64,000 bases of DNA, taken from Paralichthys olivaceus. Taxonomy: Eukaryota; Chordata; Actinopteri; Pleuronectiformes; Paralichthyidae. The notes under the pieces were generated by a model that was not told where the DNA came from, searched no databases, and saw nothing but the letters and a program-made list of their open reading frames with translations. Below are positions 38,431 to 51,780 of the stretch, piece by piece (position 1 is the first letter of the stretch; each line of letters opens with the position of its first letter). Location of the stretch: positions 10,862,501 to 10,926,500 of the forward strand of contig NC_091113.1 in the NCBI RefSeq assembly GCF_024713975.1, in the 5' to 3' direction. Position numbers and translations under genes: made by a program.

Positions 38431-38929
38431 GGAAGCTAGTTCATGTGGTTGAAACGAACGTGGGGACAGAAAGTCAGAAGCAGCAGAGGCTCGGTTTTGT
38501 GCTGTCGGGGTTGAGGGCTAAAGGAGAGCTAGCTTCATGCTAACAGGTGCTGCATGAATATATGAAAACAAGAATCAGAAATACAAATACATGAAGTTAA
38601 ATTACATTCACATCGTGCTTTACTCTTCATGCGTATTGCAGAACATACTATTAATCTACGAGTCAGTTGTGTATCTGTTTGTGAATGCGATGTGTTGGAA
38701 ACAGCCCTGTTTAGGTTCCAGTGACATCTAGCGTTGAAAGATGGGGACACTCTGGACAACTAATCCGACAAAGCGAGCAGCTGTCCCGGGGCCCCAGACT
38801 CCCAGGGGCCCCTAAACGTCCTCGGTTCATAGTGTGTGAAATGGATTCTATCATTTGATTATTTGTGTGGGAATCTGCACCACAATAGCACAACCTCAAC
38901 AAAGAACACTGGTATTAACTGAGCCGTCT

Positions 38930-38990
38930 CGCTTTTAGATAGATAGATAGATAATTATAGATCAATGTACTTCATTGATCCCAAATTAGG
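38930..38990. repeat. GATA microsatellite at a repeat end
   Basis: AGATAGATAGATAGATAATT followed by GTACTTCATTGATCCCAAATTAGG resembles the GATA-repeat end of a widespread fish repeat, in which GATA units precede CTTTATTGATCCC. Lies in the lyrm1 leader intron. Confidence 0.5.
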
Positions 38991-39169
38991 AAAGGGCATT
39001 GCACATAGTGAAGTTGCAATAAAACAGTTAGGAAGAATTAAAATATCTCAAAATATAATTTAATAAACATCAAACATGATTAAATAGTATTAGCAGAGTT
39101 TGTCATGTCGATAAGCTTAATTTCAATTATCGTGCAGGCACCTGCTGCTTTCCCAGAATTCGATCCCAG

Positions 39170-40693
39170 ATGACGGCCTCCACTCGCAGGACGGTGCTGT
39201 CACTGTACATGCGGGTGTTTCGTATCGCTCGAACGTGGCAGGCGCAGAGTGGAGTTACAAGTGACACAGAGACGGAGAGAAAATACATACTTCAGGAGGC
39301 CCGCACTCTGTTCAGACAAAACCAGCAGGTGTGGACAACAATACTCTCCTCACAACAAATGTAGTTTTTTATATATACATATATGTGTGTGTGTGTGTGT
39401 GAGACCAATTCTTTCTTCTGTGTGCTTCTTTTCAGCTCCCAGATCAAGTGTCAGTAAAGAAGTGTATAGAGGAATGTGAAGCAAGGATAGAAATAGGTAA
39501 GAGTGGAGGAGATGTGTCTCAAGTCTAGACTAAGCTTTATCCTGCACAGATAAAACAATTTAAAGCAGCACTACTCTTTGCTTTCAATGAAATGAAATGT
39601 TTATCCATGAGGGTGTGATAAGCATCCCAAGTGGTGTACGTTTCTAAATGCAGTGAAACATCTGCCCGGTGCTTCTGTGAAAAATCATGTGACACAAATC
39701 CTGTCATGTTTTCATTAGTTGAACATTTCTCTCCTGCTCATTAGGTGTAATATGTCACTGAGTGTTTTGGTCACAGCGTGGCTGTGAAAGTTCACCTGAA
39801 AGTGTTTCAGCCCGAGTAAACAGGAGTAAACTCTGACATGATGATCTGAATGTTGCTGACGGTAGAAAAGCCTGAAAAAGCAGCACCATCAGCATTAGCA
39901 GGGTTTATAGTGTCAACACTTCAGTGAAATATAAACAGGCTCTAATGACTCGTGCAAACGAGATCTGCATGTTCAATTGTTTTTACATGTTTTTGTTTTT
40001 GCCTCTGCCAAGGAGGCGATGAGTTCATTTCATTTAATTTGTCTGTTAGCGAGGTTATGAGAAAACTACTGGACAGATCACCACAACATGTGGTGGGAGG
40101 ATCCACTATGGGTCAGGGAAGAACCCTTTCACTCTTGTTGCAGATCCAGGAATATATTTTTACGATCTTAAACATTTCAAAATGTTCACACATTTTCCAG
40201 GGAGAATAATTTCGGTGTGAAATTTGGTGAAGGCTGAATTTAAGGGGACTGTTGGGCCTTTAAAGAGGTATGCTCTCTACTGAGTGACATTCTAGTTCCA
40301 GATAATAAGACAGTTCACATTCATGCTCAGCTTTTTAGATAATGGACGCTCTAATTTGACTACAGGGAAACTTCAATAAATTATAAATGTATTCTGTTTA
40401 AAACAACGTTCACAATCTTGTTAAAATATCGGTTTTCTTCACAGGTCTACATTACAGGAACCCATATCCAAGGGCTGTAAGTAACCATTTGTCACATCCA
40501 CTTTTCTTCCGGTCTGTTTAGGTTACTGTGTTGTTGCTAGATTTTATTCCATAATTCTATTGTTTGAATCTTCCTGTAGACCTACTTGCCACCACTGGGA
40601 CTAGCAACTCAGAAGGGCAGGAAGCTGCGAGCACAGCAGCGCCTGAGGAAGCAGGCCAGGCCAATTTACTTGCAGTCACATGACGAGACCTGA
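39170..40693 (+). CDS. lyrm1: LYR motif-containing protein 1, complete
   Basis: LYRM1 belongs to the complex I LYR family of small mitochondrial or cytosolic helical proteins, several of which bind acyl carrier protein; its own role is poorly defined. Coding exons 39170-39328, 39436-39496, 40445-40476 and 40580-40693 give 366 bases, 121 aa (human 122). The start is the first ATG of the exon opened by the acceptor at 39136-39137. Alignment to the family is clear through [26 protein letters not shown] and the C-terminal [13 protein letters not shown]. The name-giving tripeptide is changed: the protein reads [11 protein letters not shown], so the LYR arginine is Met (codon ATG at 39209-39211), although Arg follows at once. 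Confidence 0.94.
39370..39405. repeat. TA/TG microsatellite
   Basis: ATATATACATATATGTGTGT continuing as GTGTGTGTGTGAGA, in a lyrm1 intron. Confidence 0.85.
39990..40310 (+). repeat. dispersed repeat B, copy 1 (lyrm1 intron)
   Basis: Ordered phrases CCTCTGCCAAGGAGGCGATG, GAAAACTACTGGACAGATCA, GGGTCAGGGAAGAACCC, GATCCAGGAATAT, AAGGGGACTGTTGGGCCTT, GAGGTATGCTCTCTACTGAG form an almost full-length copy of a repeat I associate with teleost genomes. A partial copy in the opposite orientation lies at about 53840-54000. Confidence 0.65.
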
Positions 40694-41060
40694 TGCTCGA
40701 TTTCGTAGATCCTCGCTGAGAGTTCAAATTACCAAGGACAGGAGACAAGAGTGCAGTCACAAGCCGATCACATGGAGTGTTGCTCTAATTGATGCACGAA
40801 CTGTGGTCATTCAGGGGAAAAGCCATGTTTCGTTGTTTTGTTTTTTATTCTGTGAACCTCATAAACGAGGCTGCATGGTCAGTGTGGGCTCACCTGTAAT
40901 ATAAAATCAAATTGTATATTTAATTTATTTTTCAGTGTAAAATATGGTTGTTATAAACACTTACTACATCAAATAGAAGAGTGTAGAGATAAACACTGGT
41001 GTTTACATGGTTCGTCAACAGATATGTTAAAGTAAAGTTCAGTATTCTAGTAATAAATGT
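40694..41060 (+). other. lyrm1 3' untranslated region
   Basis: Non-coding stretch after the lyrm1 stop, ending at AATAAA (41052-41057). Confidence 0.55.
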
Positions 41061-44000
41061 GAATATTGATATGACAAATTCATGTAGTGTCTTTGTAAGA
41101 TCTTTGGGACAAACTCCTGATTAACGCTAATGAGGTTCGTGCAAATGCTGTTACCGTGGAAACACAAGATCTGCAAACTTTATGGTCTTTGGATTCTGCA
41201 CAAAGGAGCTGACTGTTGACTGTGAATGGATCGAGAGAGAGACACTGAAAGAGACAAAGATACAATATCAGAAATCTCAAGTAGTACTGGGTGATAAATT
41301 ATCTTTACATATGAGCTTGCACCATAATCACATGGTGAAAGAAAACAGGGGTGGGCACCAAAGAACTGGCATTAAACAGACCTCAGGGTGAAGACGAGCG
41401 AGAACTGATCAGCTCCATCTTCACTCTTTTCTCCCATACTGTGTCAGACAAAAGAACATTGCCCTCTGCTGGAATATACTAGTACACGACCCTATTTTAC
41501 ACATTTCATGAGATTTCTGTAAATTCATGAACTAGTTTTGCAACTAATATTTAATAAATCTCTTATAAAAATACCCCAACTGCTACTTTGTTAAGTGAAT
41601 GTTGCCACAGACAAATGCCAAACATGCCAAACAATCCCATCATCGTGTGGCGAGTCAGTGGAGTTTTCAAGAATGTTAGGCCCAAATTCAAAATTCAAAA
41701 CAACTTCATTTTTCCCCAGAGGGCAAGTCTAGCTCTCCTCCTGAATTCCACACGTCTAGGACAAAGTTAAAGTATGAGGGTGGGTTTAATTTTTGCAACA
41801 ATTGGCAAGAGAAGTTGGAAAACAAATCAAAACAAAGTACTAAGATTCTGAGTCATTGCAGTTTATTAAAATCCTGGAGGGCTAAAGCAGAATGACTGGC
41901 TGGGGTAAACCTTAAGGAACCAACAGCTTTTTTATTGTACAAGCAAATTCTACAAAGTTCTGTCCAGTAAAGCAACAAAACGGAGGTAAAGACAAAAACA
42001 ATGAAATGGATGCAGAAAAAAATAGTTTGCTTTAAAGGAATAATACTATGAATTGCCATATAGCTGCACACACACACACGAATGTTGGTGTAAATGTTTC
42101 CTCCTGCTCGGAAATATATTGACTTAAATTAAAAATCAAAGAGAACTGATATTTTATTAACAGGAGTGAGCTCAAGTGGTTCTAATATTTCACTTGTTCT
42201 GTTCTCTTGTCCTCTGGTGAGACAGTCCTGTATATATCACTAAGCTTTAACACAATGCAGACCTTTCATTTCTTCCTCTGGACTGAATCACCTTGACAAG
42301 CACAGTCTCCTCTGAGACTTTTCGAAGGCCATGTCTTTGTCCTCAGCCGGACATCGACCAGCACGCAGCCACGTGATGAAAGCAGAAGTTAGTGTACATG
42401 TTTCACTGAGGGAGCTACACTTGACTCCAACCTCAGGTGTCTGGGCTGTGTGTGAGAGAAGTCCTGGTGGAATAAAGAGGCCTTGTTTTAAAGGGGCTTT
42501 TTAGGATGAAGTATGATCTCAGCTAAATTCTCAAAAACAATCTTAACAATCTTTATCCACCAGGGGTCACACTATGCTTAGTACTGAAGCCTTGAATAGG
42601 CAGTAGTTCAGTGAGTTTACCATGACTGGATTTACCAGTGTGAGTGCACCACATGCTTTGAGTTGACATTAAAATTGACACAAACCTCTGATCAGGAGTA
42701 AATACAGGCACTAGTGAATCATCATTAATTTAACATCTAACCTGAACAATTACAAATGATTTCCACTTGTCTCGTTTGTTTTCTGAGGACTGAGTCACAG
42801 TCATTACCACTTCAGAAGTAAATATTTGTCTGGCACACAGTAAATACACTCAGTGAAAGTGCGACGGGTTGTTGCTGCTCTCTCTGGAGACGACATCACC
42901 TCAGTGATAAATGACTGTGCTCGTTGTAATTGAGCACTGATGGGTGATGATCAGCAGCAGCAGCAGACTCTTAACTTTAATGCTGAGTAGTGACTCACTC
43001 CATGCATTCATACTGTATGCAACACTAAGGTTTAACCAAGACTCCACATTTCTCACTGGAAAGATATTCTACTCAAACAACTAATGTCGGAGCTAGTACA
43101 TAAGTACATGTCTCTAAGGAGGATGAGCAAGGACAATGATTCACTTGCACATTCACATCAACAGAATAAACATGATCAACAAATACTACTTGTGCAAACT
43201 GTGCAGAGCATTACTATTTGCATTAAGTGCTGCTTAACAAGTGTTAGCATGCTAGCATCATCGCCGTGCCAATATCAACATGCTTATGTGCTCATAACGA
43301 TAATGTTATGACAGGCTGATTTATGGCAGATATTATGTTCACAATGTTCCAAACAATTGATTAGCTTGATATCATTTCATGGTTTTCATCCCTAATTTCC
43401 CCTTCTGTGAAATTGGACAGCCCATGAACATGATCCCTTTTGCTATGTTTCCTTATGATTAATGAAAATACAACAAATGGTGTATTATGCTGCGTCTCTT
43501 TGAGCAGATCTCATCGGCAGCACAGTGGCAGAATGTGGACACTGTCTTCTGTCCGATCCTGCTGCTTTGTGGCTTTTTAATACTACACAATATGCATATG
43601 AAGAACCTGAACAAGTTTCAAACATTCCAAGTTTAATGCTGCAACAGGAATAATCTATGTGTAGGAAAATAGTACAGAAGCTATAACACCATCTTACTGA
43701 ACTTTAACAGAGCGATTCTTATTGTTCATGTTTCTCTCTCGTTCTGGATATTGTCATGTCTCTGTAGCTGAGATCTGGAAAGGATGCACCTTTTAGTCAG
43801 GTGATTATTTAAGAGTTACTCACCTCATAAGCTGTATACACACTCTAATTATTCCTTACTGCTGTAATGAGCTGATTTCCCCACAGGGCCTGTTACAGTT
43901 TCATTTGTGTTCTTCCTATAGATGCACATTGTGTTTCAGAAATTACTCAAGCTGGTGAGTTTTGAGACCAAAAGTCTGGATTCAGATAAAATCACATTAA

Positions 44001-47000
44001 TATTCATTAAGCAATTCTCACTTCATATGCAAACATTGTGTCTCTGATTGTATTTTAACCTACTACAAACTGAATTTCTTTATAAATGTCAGTTCTGGCC
44101 AAACACAAGTGGCAATCGGTTGATTTCACTGTCTTTAAATAAGCTTTCAAAATAAAAGTCTCAAGGCAGGTAGGTGACCTATTTTTGCCACTAATGACAT
44201 GCACCAAAAACTGGATCATGGGAAAAAACAGGTTCTTTCTAAAGGTTGTCTGGTGCACATTTAGAGATTCACCTGAGAGCAGTGTTATTATGGAAATGAT
44301 AAATAAGCTTCAGTGCAGGAAGAATACAGCAGCTCCAGGAAGAGGAGAGTGATCCATCATGCAGCCCCCTCGCTCTGTGTGCATTATTTAGGGGGTTTCA
44401 GTGCGACCCTGGGGGAAATATGGTTGAAGAAACAGTGGGAGACAGGAAACAAAGGGGAAAGAATAATGCAAGAGTTAGACATGCGATGTACTTAAGGAGC
44501 TACAATAAGGTAATTAGATGGGTATAAATGAGGAAAACTCCTCGTCTTACTTGGTCAAGTTGCCCTTGATGCCCTGATGCAGATCACATTATCAGCTGAC
44601 CTGCCAACACTTGAACCAGCATTAAATAAACATCAAGCTTGTTTTCACTTTACTGTGCAATCAAAACACACGAGATGACAGAAATAAAAATGCTACTGCG
44701 ATGGCGTGTGATTTCTAACGAGGTGTTACTGGAAGCTTTGGAAATGATTTTATATTCTAGTCTAGTCTGCTGAAGTAACTTTCAACACTGTCAGAGCCAT
44801 AGCATCACAGCACCGCTACAGCCCGAATGGTGTTCAATGCTTCCTAATGCAAAATGCACAACTGTACCTCTTTGTTGCCCATTTGATTTCAATAATTGTT
44901 CCTTCTTGATTAGAGTGGTGCTCCTCTGATTCAGTTAGAGGCAATCATCCTCATCACAGTCATGGTATATATTCATTTAAAAGGCAATCAGGCGTTTTCT
45001 GAAGCCTCCGAGATTTGAATACATCTCAGCAGGCTGATGGGAATTTTTCCGTGATTGAACGATTTGTATTATATATTTTCATATCTGAACTCATCACACG
45101 TATACATGCACGGTGCTGTCAGTGCAAGTTCCACTACATATTATGGCCTTTTTCACATGCAATCCTGAAGCCAATTATTCAAAATCTAATGAGGACAGGT
45201 CAGCACCTACCTTCGACCTTTGTTACACCAGGCAACACCTTAGGTTCATTAGTGCATGAGACAATGTATCCGTTTTCAGTACATAAATAATTTGTTATTG
45301 GAGCCATCTATGAGTTAAGCAGTAACTATTGAAGGTACATTTTCCAAAACAGTGTTTAGAAAGTGCAGTTATTAACAAAAACAACACAACATATCAGAAA
45401 AAGAATTGATATCATCATTTTAAATTACATTTGGACGAACACAATATATTCTCTTGTGACTAAGCAGCTCTTTTGTGTTGACTCAGACATTTCTCATCTC
45501 CAGCTCTCTTGCTCACTACCTTCCCACTCACTCTTTGTCTTTCTCTTGGCTTTTGTTTGGACTATACGTTTCACATTGTCTCAGCTCACAGAGCAGCGAG
45601 AGTAGAGGAGGCCTGAGGTGTGTGTGAGTCGGCTCGAGTCGTGTAGTGACTATTGCTGTGTGCCTGCAGTGTGCAGAGCACAGACAAGTGCTGATGCATG
45701 CTTGGTTAAGCTCTGTCCACTGGGACACTACACTGAAAGTGTGTGAAGAGTATGCAAGTGTGTCTGGGAGTCAGGGTCAGGTCAGGGGCACTTGGCTGTC
45801 GATTAGCTCATGATGAACAAAACTGAGCACCAAAGATTTCAACCTTTTTTATTTTTGCCATACGTTTGTCCTCTGGGTTCTTACACTTTCTTTTTATAAG
45901 CAACTTAAACACTGCAGCAGAGCATCTGTAACTGAATGACTTTTTACATTGAGGACTACTAGTTGCTGAGAGTCATAATTGTGGCCAGCACAGCGAGCGG
46001 AGAGAGCACAAAGCCTGAGAGTGCTTTATATTATTTGCCAACCAGAGTCATGTGGACACAAATGTGAGCCAGCGCTCTGTAGAGGTGTTTAACAATGACT
46101 GGATGTGCTGAGGCCCAACTCTAGTGTTGGGTCACAGGGTGACTGTTCCTGGGTAACTCGAAGAAGCCATCAAATATTTAGCTGGCCTCCTTTTCATGAT
46201 CATGGTATGTAAACAAACATATTATCTGTGTGATTGACACGGAATCCGGTGAAATCTTAGACAGCTCTTCAGAGTAAAACGAAAAGATGGCCACTGGGGA
46301 GGATTTGTCAAATTCATTTCTCAAGATTTGATCAGACAGGAAGAAGGAGTGACACATCCGAATGCAGGCACACATTGAAGAACTCTCAGATTCTGTAAGT
46401 AAGCAAACTGGTGTCTTTTAATATTAGTTTTCAGAGATATCTGTTTCAATGCTGCACCTTTTGTTCTGCATGTTGCTGCTATTGTTTTTTTGGGAAACCT
46501 ATCTGCTGGAAAATCTACCTGTATTTTGCATTTTCTGATCCATCATTTATCTTCTCTCCTTGCAATCTTGCTAATTTAAACACAGGGGAGAGGTTAATGC
46601 AGGGAAGTTGCATTTTGTTTAAAGCAATTCTTTAATGAAATAACATTGAAGTGGTCAAACACAATAATTGTTTCTTTTAATCGTTACGGATGCATGAAGG
46701 TGGATGGAAAACTCATTAAAGGAGGCAGATGAATAATGGAGGAGTGTGTGTCGGTGTGGTGCTAGCTTAGTTTACATCTTCGCTGGATGGAGAGCTGTTG
46801 TGGCTCCTCGGGGGAGGGGGGGCTTGGGGAAGGTGGGGTGGTCAGAGACAAAGCGAGGAAGCAAGAGGAGGAGGAGGAGGAGGGGGCTGGCAGGCAGAGA
46901 GCCAGAGTGTCTCAGAGCTGCACAGTGAAAGTGAGGAGACGGCTTCACTCAAAGGCCGGGGCCAGCACCAGCCTAATCAGACAAAAATGGAAAAACGGTT

Positions 47001-47066
47001 AGCCAGCCAGACAGCAAGCTGCAGGGATGCAAGGCAACCATGACCACCAGCAGCCGTCATAGGAAA

Positions 47067-47102
<36 letters not shown>

Positions 47103-50100
47103 GTAAAAGATGGGTGGGCAGGGCCTCCTGCAGTGTGATAGGCTGCTTGATAATGCACGTTTGATGCACATTTTGATCCTGGAATGTCACGTATTGTCTA
47201 ATTCCACTGTGTGTGAGCTGCATTTTCCCCTCTGCTCCAATTGTGACGAGGAAAGCTTTTCATGACGTCTGTGAAACAATGCACACATCTGTTTGCAGCA
47301 GTTATTGATAAATCATCATTTCTAAGTCATCATGTAATTCAGGAAGGCTTCAGGCAGAGGATACATATGTAGTCGAGTGCACTGTGAAAGTACGTGCACA
47401 GCCATGTGGTGAAAGTGACAAATGAAGCCGATTGGTTGTAGGTGGCTGTAGGTGCTGGGTTTCAGGTGACCAGTGTTGCATGGTCTGTGTGGTAACCAGA
47501 GCTGGAATCTCCTTAGGAGAATAAAGAGTACAAGCTCCATCAGTCCCATATGTTCAGCGTACAGAATGGGAAATGACAGGTGGATGCAGATGGAAAGACT
47601 GTTACAAAATCAGACATTAAAACAGGGACATGGACGCACAGATCATATGCACTCTCACACACACTAAATTCATTTTGGTGGACTTTAATGCTCAGTATAG
47701 TGACTCCTTCTGTCTCGCCACGCTTCCTCCTCCAAGGTGTCTGGGAGCATCTGGAAGTGAAAATTAATAATCACAGGTCTCAACGTGTGATCTTCGGCAC
47801 ATCCTTTACATATGCTTTGTTACGAAAGACAAGGCAATGATGCGGTGGACTAATTTTAGATAGAATCTCAATGGATGTTGGTAAATCGTTTGTCACATTA
47901 GAATTTTGAAAATAGGTGAATCAGAAAAAAGATTTCAGACGGTTTGGTGGAGGAATGGTAATGCTAACAGGGAAGACATCTATGTCTTCCTATTTATATC
48001 TCTCTATATATCGCTATTTATCTATATCTTTCTATATTTATCATCTGTTACAAGTACAAAAACTTTTCATTCTGTCGTTCCCACTTTTTAGATAGAAATG
48101 GTCTCAACTGTTGCAGTGGATGAATCCATTGCAAACAGAGAGAGGGACAGTGGGTGCAAACTTGGACAAAGACCGCGTGAGAGCGGAGGTTCACCCGGGG
48201 CTCTGGCTGGTTTGGAACTGGTGCGGCTGCTGCAGGTACAACCTGGTCAGAGACAATGCACTGCGAGTGGCAGATGATTCATTTTGAGAGTGATTGTGCA
48301 GCATTGAGAGAGCAGACAAAGAGAGCGTGGTTGAGAAAACACTCACCATGAGTAGGAAGACTAACAATTCACAGCACAGCATTTAAATCAGATTAATCTT
48401 CATTGCACCGTTAATGTATTACGTAGATTAATTTAAAATATATAATTTTGAAGCTTTTGAATAGCCCATTATTAGAGACATTATAACATATTCCTGGGGT
48501 CATGATAAAAAGAAAAAACTTGAGTAAGGTATTTATGATAGGACAAAAATGTGGGTTTTGCTGGTGGTGTGAAGGTTTTCTATTAGTGCCACAAACACAT
48601 GGAAAAAATAGAGCTTTCAACAAAGTGCAGAAAGGCAGTGTAAGACTTATTATAGACATAAATAGAGCACTCATCATAGATTCATTTATATTCAGTGTGG
48701 AAAAGCACTAGCCCACGTGTCACTAAGTAGACTTTCAGCTGTCATGGAGGAAGAAGTAAATTAGCCCCAATGTAATGATATATGATTAATATGAAAAGGC
48801 ACATATCACATCAGTTGTGTCCATCATCACATATATTTAAAATCAGTTGATACTTGGTGTCATGAATCCATATAACTGTAAAGCATCTTAAATTGTCACA
48901 TATTGTACAATCTGCCAAACAAATTTATTCCAGCACCACATTATGAAACCTCCTGCAGTGGCCTGAATTGTTTTTGAGTGAGCACCCGAAAATGCACAAG
49001 CACTTACTGCAGTCTTTTTTTTTTATTGTTACCACAGTGGAATATCAGTTAAATAGCAGTGGAATAAAATAGAGTTTCTCAAAGTAAAGTTTTTAAAGTG
49101 GACATTTGCTTGTGTGGGCAGGTCAGCAGTGATCCTTCCTGTCACTTCACATCACTCTGCAGACGGCCTTTTAGCTGACTGAAGAGACATGTCCTCCTCC
49201 CGACCTGAAGGTCACTGCTTGGTTTAAATTGCATTAGATTTAGAAATAAATACATGAATAAATTATCAATCATCAAAGCTTGAATCAGTGTTTCATCCTA
49301 ATTTTGGAAACATGTTAGTTGCGCATTTCTGTGGTGTTTCATAGAGCCAGACTGATTTATACCGATATTAGAAACTGAAAAATTTGGCTTCCAATATATC
49401 AGTCGATATGTATATTAAAAAATAAAAACTGGCAAAGATGTCACTATCAAACCCAAATGACAAAGAAATGTAATTGAACCATGATATTTTAAAGTTCAAT
49501 CATAAACTGTATTATAAATAAAAAGAAAACACATATTCAATCAAATATAGAACTTGTAAAATATGCATCCTCCCCGGAGATCACTTGTCAATTAGCGCCG
49601 CCAAAGACATCACTTCCTTTGTGCCAGATGATTTCTTTGTAAAGGCTTTCATTAACTGCAGCAAATCAGACGTTAATTGATATTGAGATGTCATAAATTA
49701 TTACTTAAGAGTGGGTGTAAGTCCAGCCAGTCCACGCAGGTCACAGGGGCACCAGGCTGACCTAGATACTAAAAATACCACTGGCTGCAGTTAATTAGTG
49801 AAGTAATAAGATTAGAAAGTGTGATTGGAAAGAAATGGACAAGGGCTGGAGTAGAAGAGGACTTATCTTGTTCAGCAGCTGTGAGCCTGACCCATAATAA
49901 TGATGCAAGATAGTAGGATCTAAAGCAAATGTTGGTATTCCCAGATTTCTATCGTTCACATCCTTCAGATCAGATTTCTGATTTTAACTCACAGACAGAA
50001 ACACATCATCAGTGTTACAGGTACAGTTTAACATGCATTTTGATGATATGTCTGTCTGAAACAGCAATGAGCCACTGGCTAAGGTAACCAGCATCCATTA

Positions 50101-50230
50101 AAAGAAAACAGGCGTCAAGGAAGCAGATGGCAAATGTGGGCAATCTGTATTCGAAAAAAGAACGAGACAAAACACTGAATAATAACCTGTGTTTTTATAT
50201 TTGAATCTATCAGTCTTTCCTGGGTTGTTA
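41061..50230. other. intergenic DNA, no gene recognised
   Basis: No spliced coding similarity on either strand. Contents seen: a LINE-tail-like phrase at about 41690-41740 (TTCAAAACAACTTCATTTTT); a short CA run at 42067-42079; a purine-rich GAGGAGGAGGAGG block at 46840-46890; a TC/AC microsatellite at 47069-47102; a TATC-rich patch at about 47985-48045; and a possible old repeat near 49340-49440 with GATTTATACCGATATTAG. Confidence 0.6.
47068..47102. repeat. TC/AC compound microsatellite
   Basis: CTCTCTCTCTCTCTCTCAC then CACACACACACACACAC, a compound dinucleotide array that is likely to vary in length. Confidence 0.9.
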
Positions 50231-50234
50231 TAAC

Positions 50235-50880
50235 ACTCGAGTCAAATCTGGTGACATCGAAATTAAGCACAACTGTGATTCAGCTTCATTGTAATGCTAG
50301 GGTTGTTGAAGAAGAAGGAACTCACTCAAGAGTTCAAGGATTTCAGTCTAAACAAGATACAGAAAAACAGCTCGACTGTTGTGACGGTGCCTTCACAGGT
50401 CTTCAGAAAAAGAACCAACAAATCAACCAGACAGCTCATCCTGAACGCTGCTGCCTCACTAACGCCAAGAAAGTGTAGCACATTACACTGTCTCCTCAAA
50501 TCACTGCTCCAGCTTCATTTGTATCAAATAGATTTTAAAATCATATTACTCGTCTATAAAGCACTAAATGGTCTTGGGCCTGAATACATTTCTCATTTAC
50601 TTGTATGCTACAAGCTACCCAGATCCCTCAGGTCAACAGGGACATGTTTCCTAAGTGTTCCCTGAATCAAAACCAGATAAAGTGAAGAAGCTTTTAATTT
50701 CTATGTATCTGAAGCCTAACAATACGAAAAGATCATTTGAGTTTGCTGCAGCTTTGGAATAAATTAGATATGTAACACCTTTTTTTTTGTCATTGTCTTT
50801 TAAATGCATTAAATTTAAAATTCTATTTGAGTCTGAATAGTGCTATAGAAATAAACCTGCCTTGACAGTCCTGTTGTACT
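50235..50880 (+). mobile_element. decayed LINE fragment (reverse-transcriptase C-terminal part and 3' tail)
   Basis: The plus strand keeps a broken frame (50294-50665) with the phrase IDFKIILLVYKALNGLGPEY, typical of the end of the reverse-transcriptase ORF of L2/Rex-like non-LTR retrotransposons. It is followed by a non-coding 3' tail, GTGCTATAGAAATAAACCTG then CCTTGAC, at about 50845-50873. The 5' part of the element, with the endonuclease and the polymerase core, is missing and stops interrupt the rest. It is inactive. The precise clade cannot be settled from this fragment. Confidence 0.75.
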
Positions 50881-51339
50881 AAAGAAGCCTCAATTCTTTG
50901 ACAGTGCAGTCGTTACTTTGCTGCATGCTCAGCAACACTGGGGTGTATAAAAGCAGAGAGCACTCCATCATTCCTCAGGGAGGATACAAGAACAAACAGA
51001 AGTGACACCGCATTTTAGATTAAAAAAGAAGACGACATAGTGAAGTGAAAGGTTGATTTCCCAGCATGACGCAAAAGTTGGTGATGGCTTACTGCTGCTC
51101 AACCAATCCCAGAGCTCCTCAAAGACTTCATTCAACCAGGGGCAGATGATTGTGACATGCTGTCGTCAGTGTTTTCAACCTGTTTTCAGTTTTATCAGCA
51201 AATCTTTGGCAACAAAGTGAAATAAGTAGGTAATCTGAAACTATGTGTTCTTTTCTTCAGGAGGAAGCTGCAAGATGGTTTGCATACAAATTCAGATATA
51301 GTTACGCTTGGTATATAGATCGCACAGTTAAAAGGTATT

Positions 51340-51780
51340 TGCCAAAGATTGTATAGAAAAATAGTAAAGTGAAGCCAAAGCGTCTTGCTTGCCACCTGGT
51401 GGCTGGCGGCAGTATAGGTTATAAATCCCGACTCCTCCGTGTTGCTGGATAGGAAACTTTCAAAGTACACATGAAATACATTTTTCAAACATGGTGTGTG
51501 TCATTGTGGGTATTACACTGGTGTTTGTTAAACTCTTTAATGTTTTAATTATATATTTGATGTCCTCTGTATGGATTGACTCACAATTGGTTGAACATGT
51601 TTATCAGCAGGACCTTGCTAACACAGCTCCATCCCCCAATCACTATACAGACTCTGGATCTAAATCGACAACATTCCAGTGTTTATATCAGGATATTTAG
51701 TTTTGTCTTCATTTTTTGGAAAGTGGGGGGGGTGGAGACATGTCATTTATCTTTTTACACAGTCATTCGCATGGTAATTT
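51340..51780 (+). repeat. dispersed repeat C, copy 1
   Basis: Contains GAAGCCAAAGCGTCTTGC, CCACCTGGTGGCTGGCGGCA, CTCCTCCGTGTTGCTGGATA, CAAAGTACACAT, ACACTGGTGT and, at the end, GGAAAGTGGGGGGGGTGGAG, ATCTTTTTACACAGTC. The ordered blocks recur at 52410-52790. It looks like a non-autonomous element of a type frequent in fish genomes. Confidence 0.65.

Noticed and set aside
46746..47043. Three overlapping frames with Glu/Gly runs near 46.8 kb
   Set aside because: Produced by a GAG/GGAGG-rich run; no start context or splice sites support an exon.
48191..48382. Minus-strand 63-codon frame starting with a signal-peptide-like MLCCELLVFLLMVSVFS
   Set aside because: No splice partners, no cysteine pattern or processing sites of a known peptide family and no promoter. 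One hydrophobic start is expected by chance in 23 kb. Kept only as a note.
50294..50665. Possible intact gene of 123 codons
   Set aside because: The phrase IDFKIILLVYKALNGLGPEY and the downstream tail identify it as the end of a decayed LINE, not a host gene.
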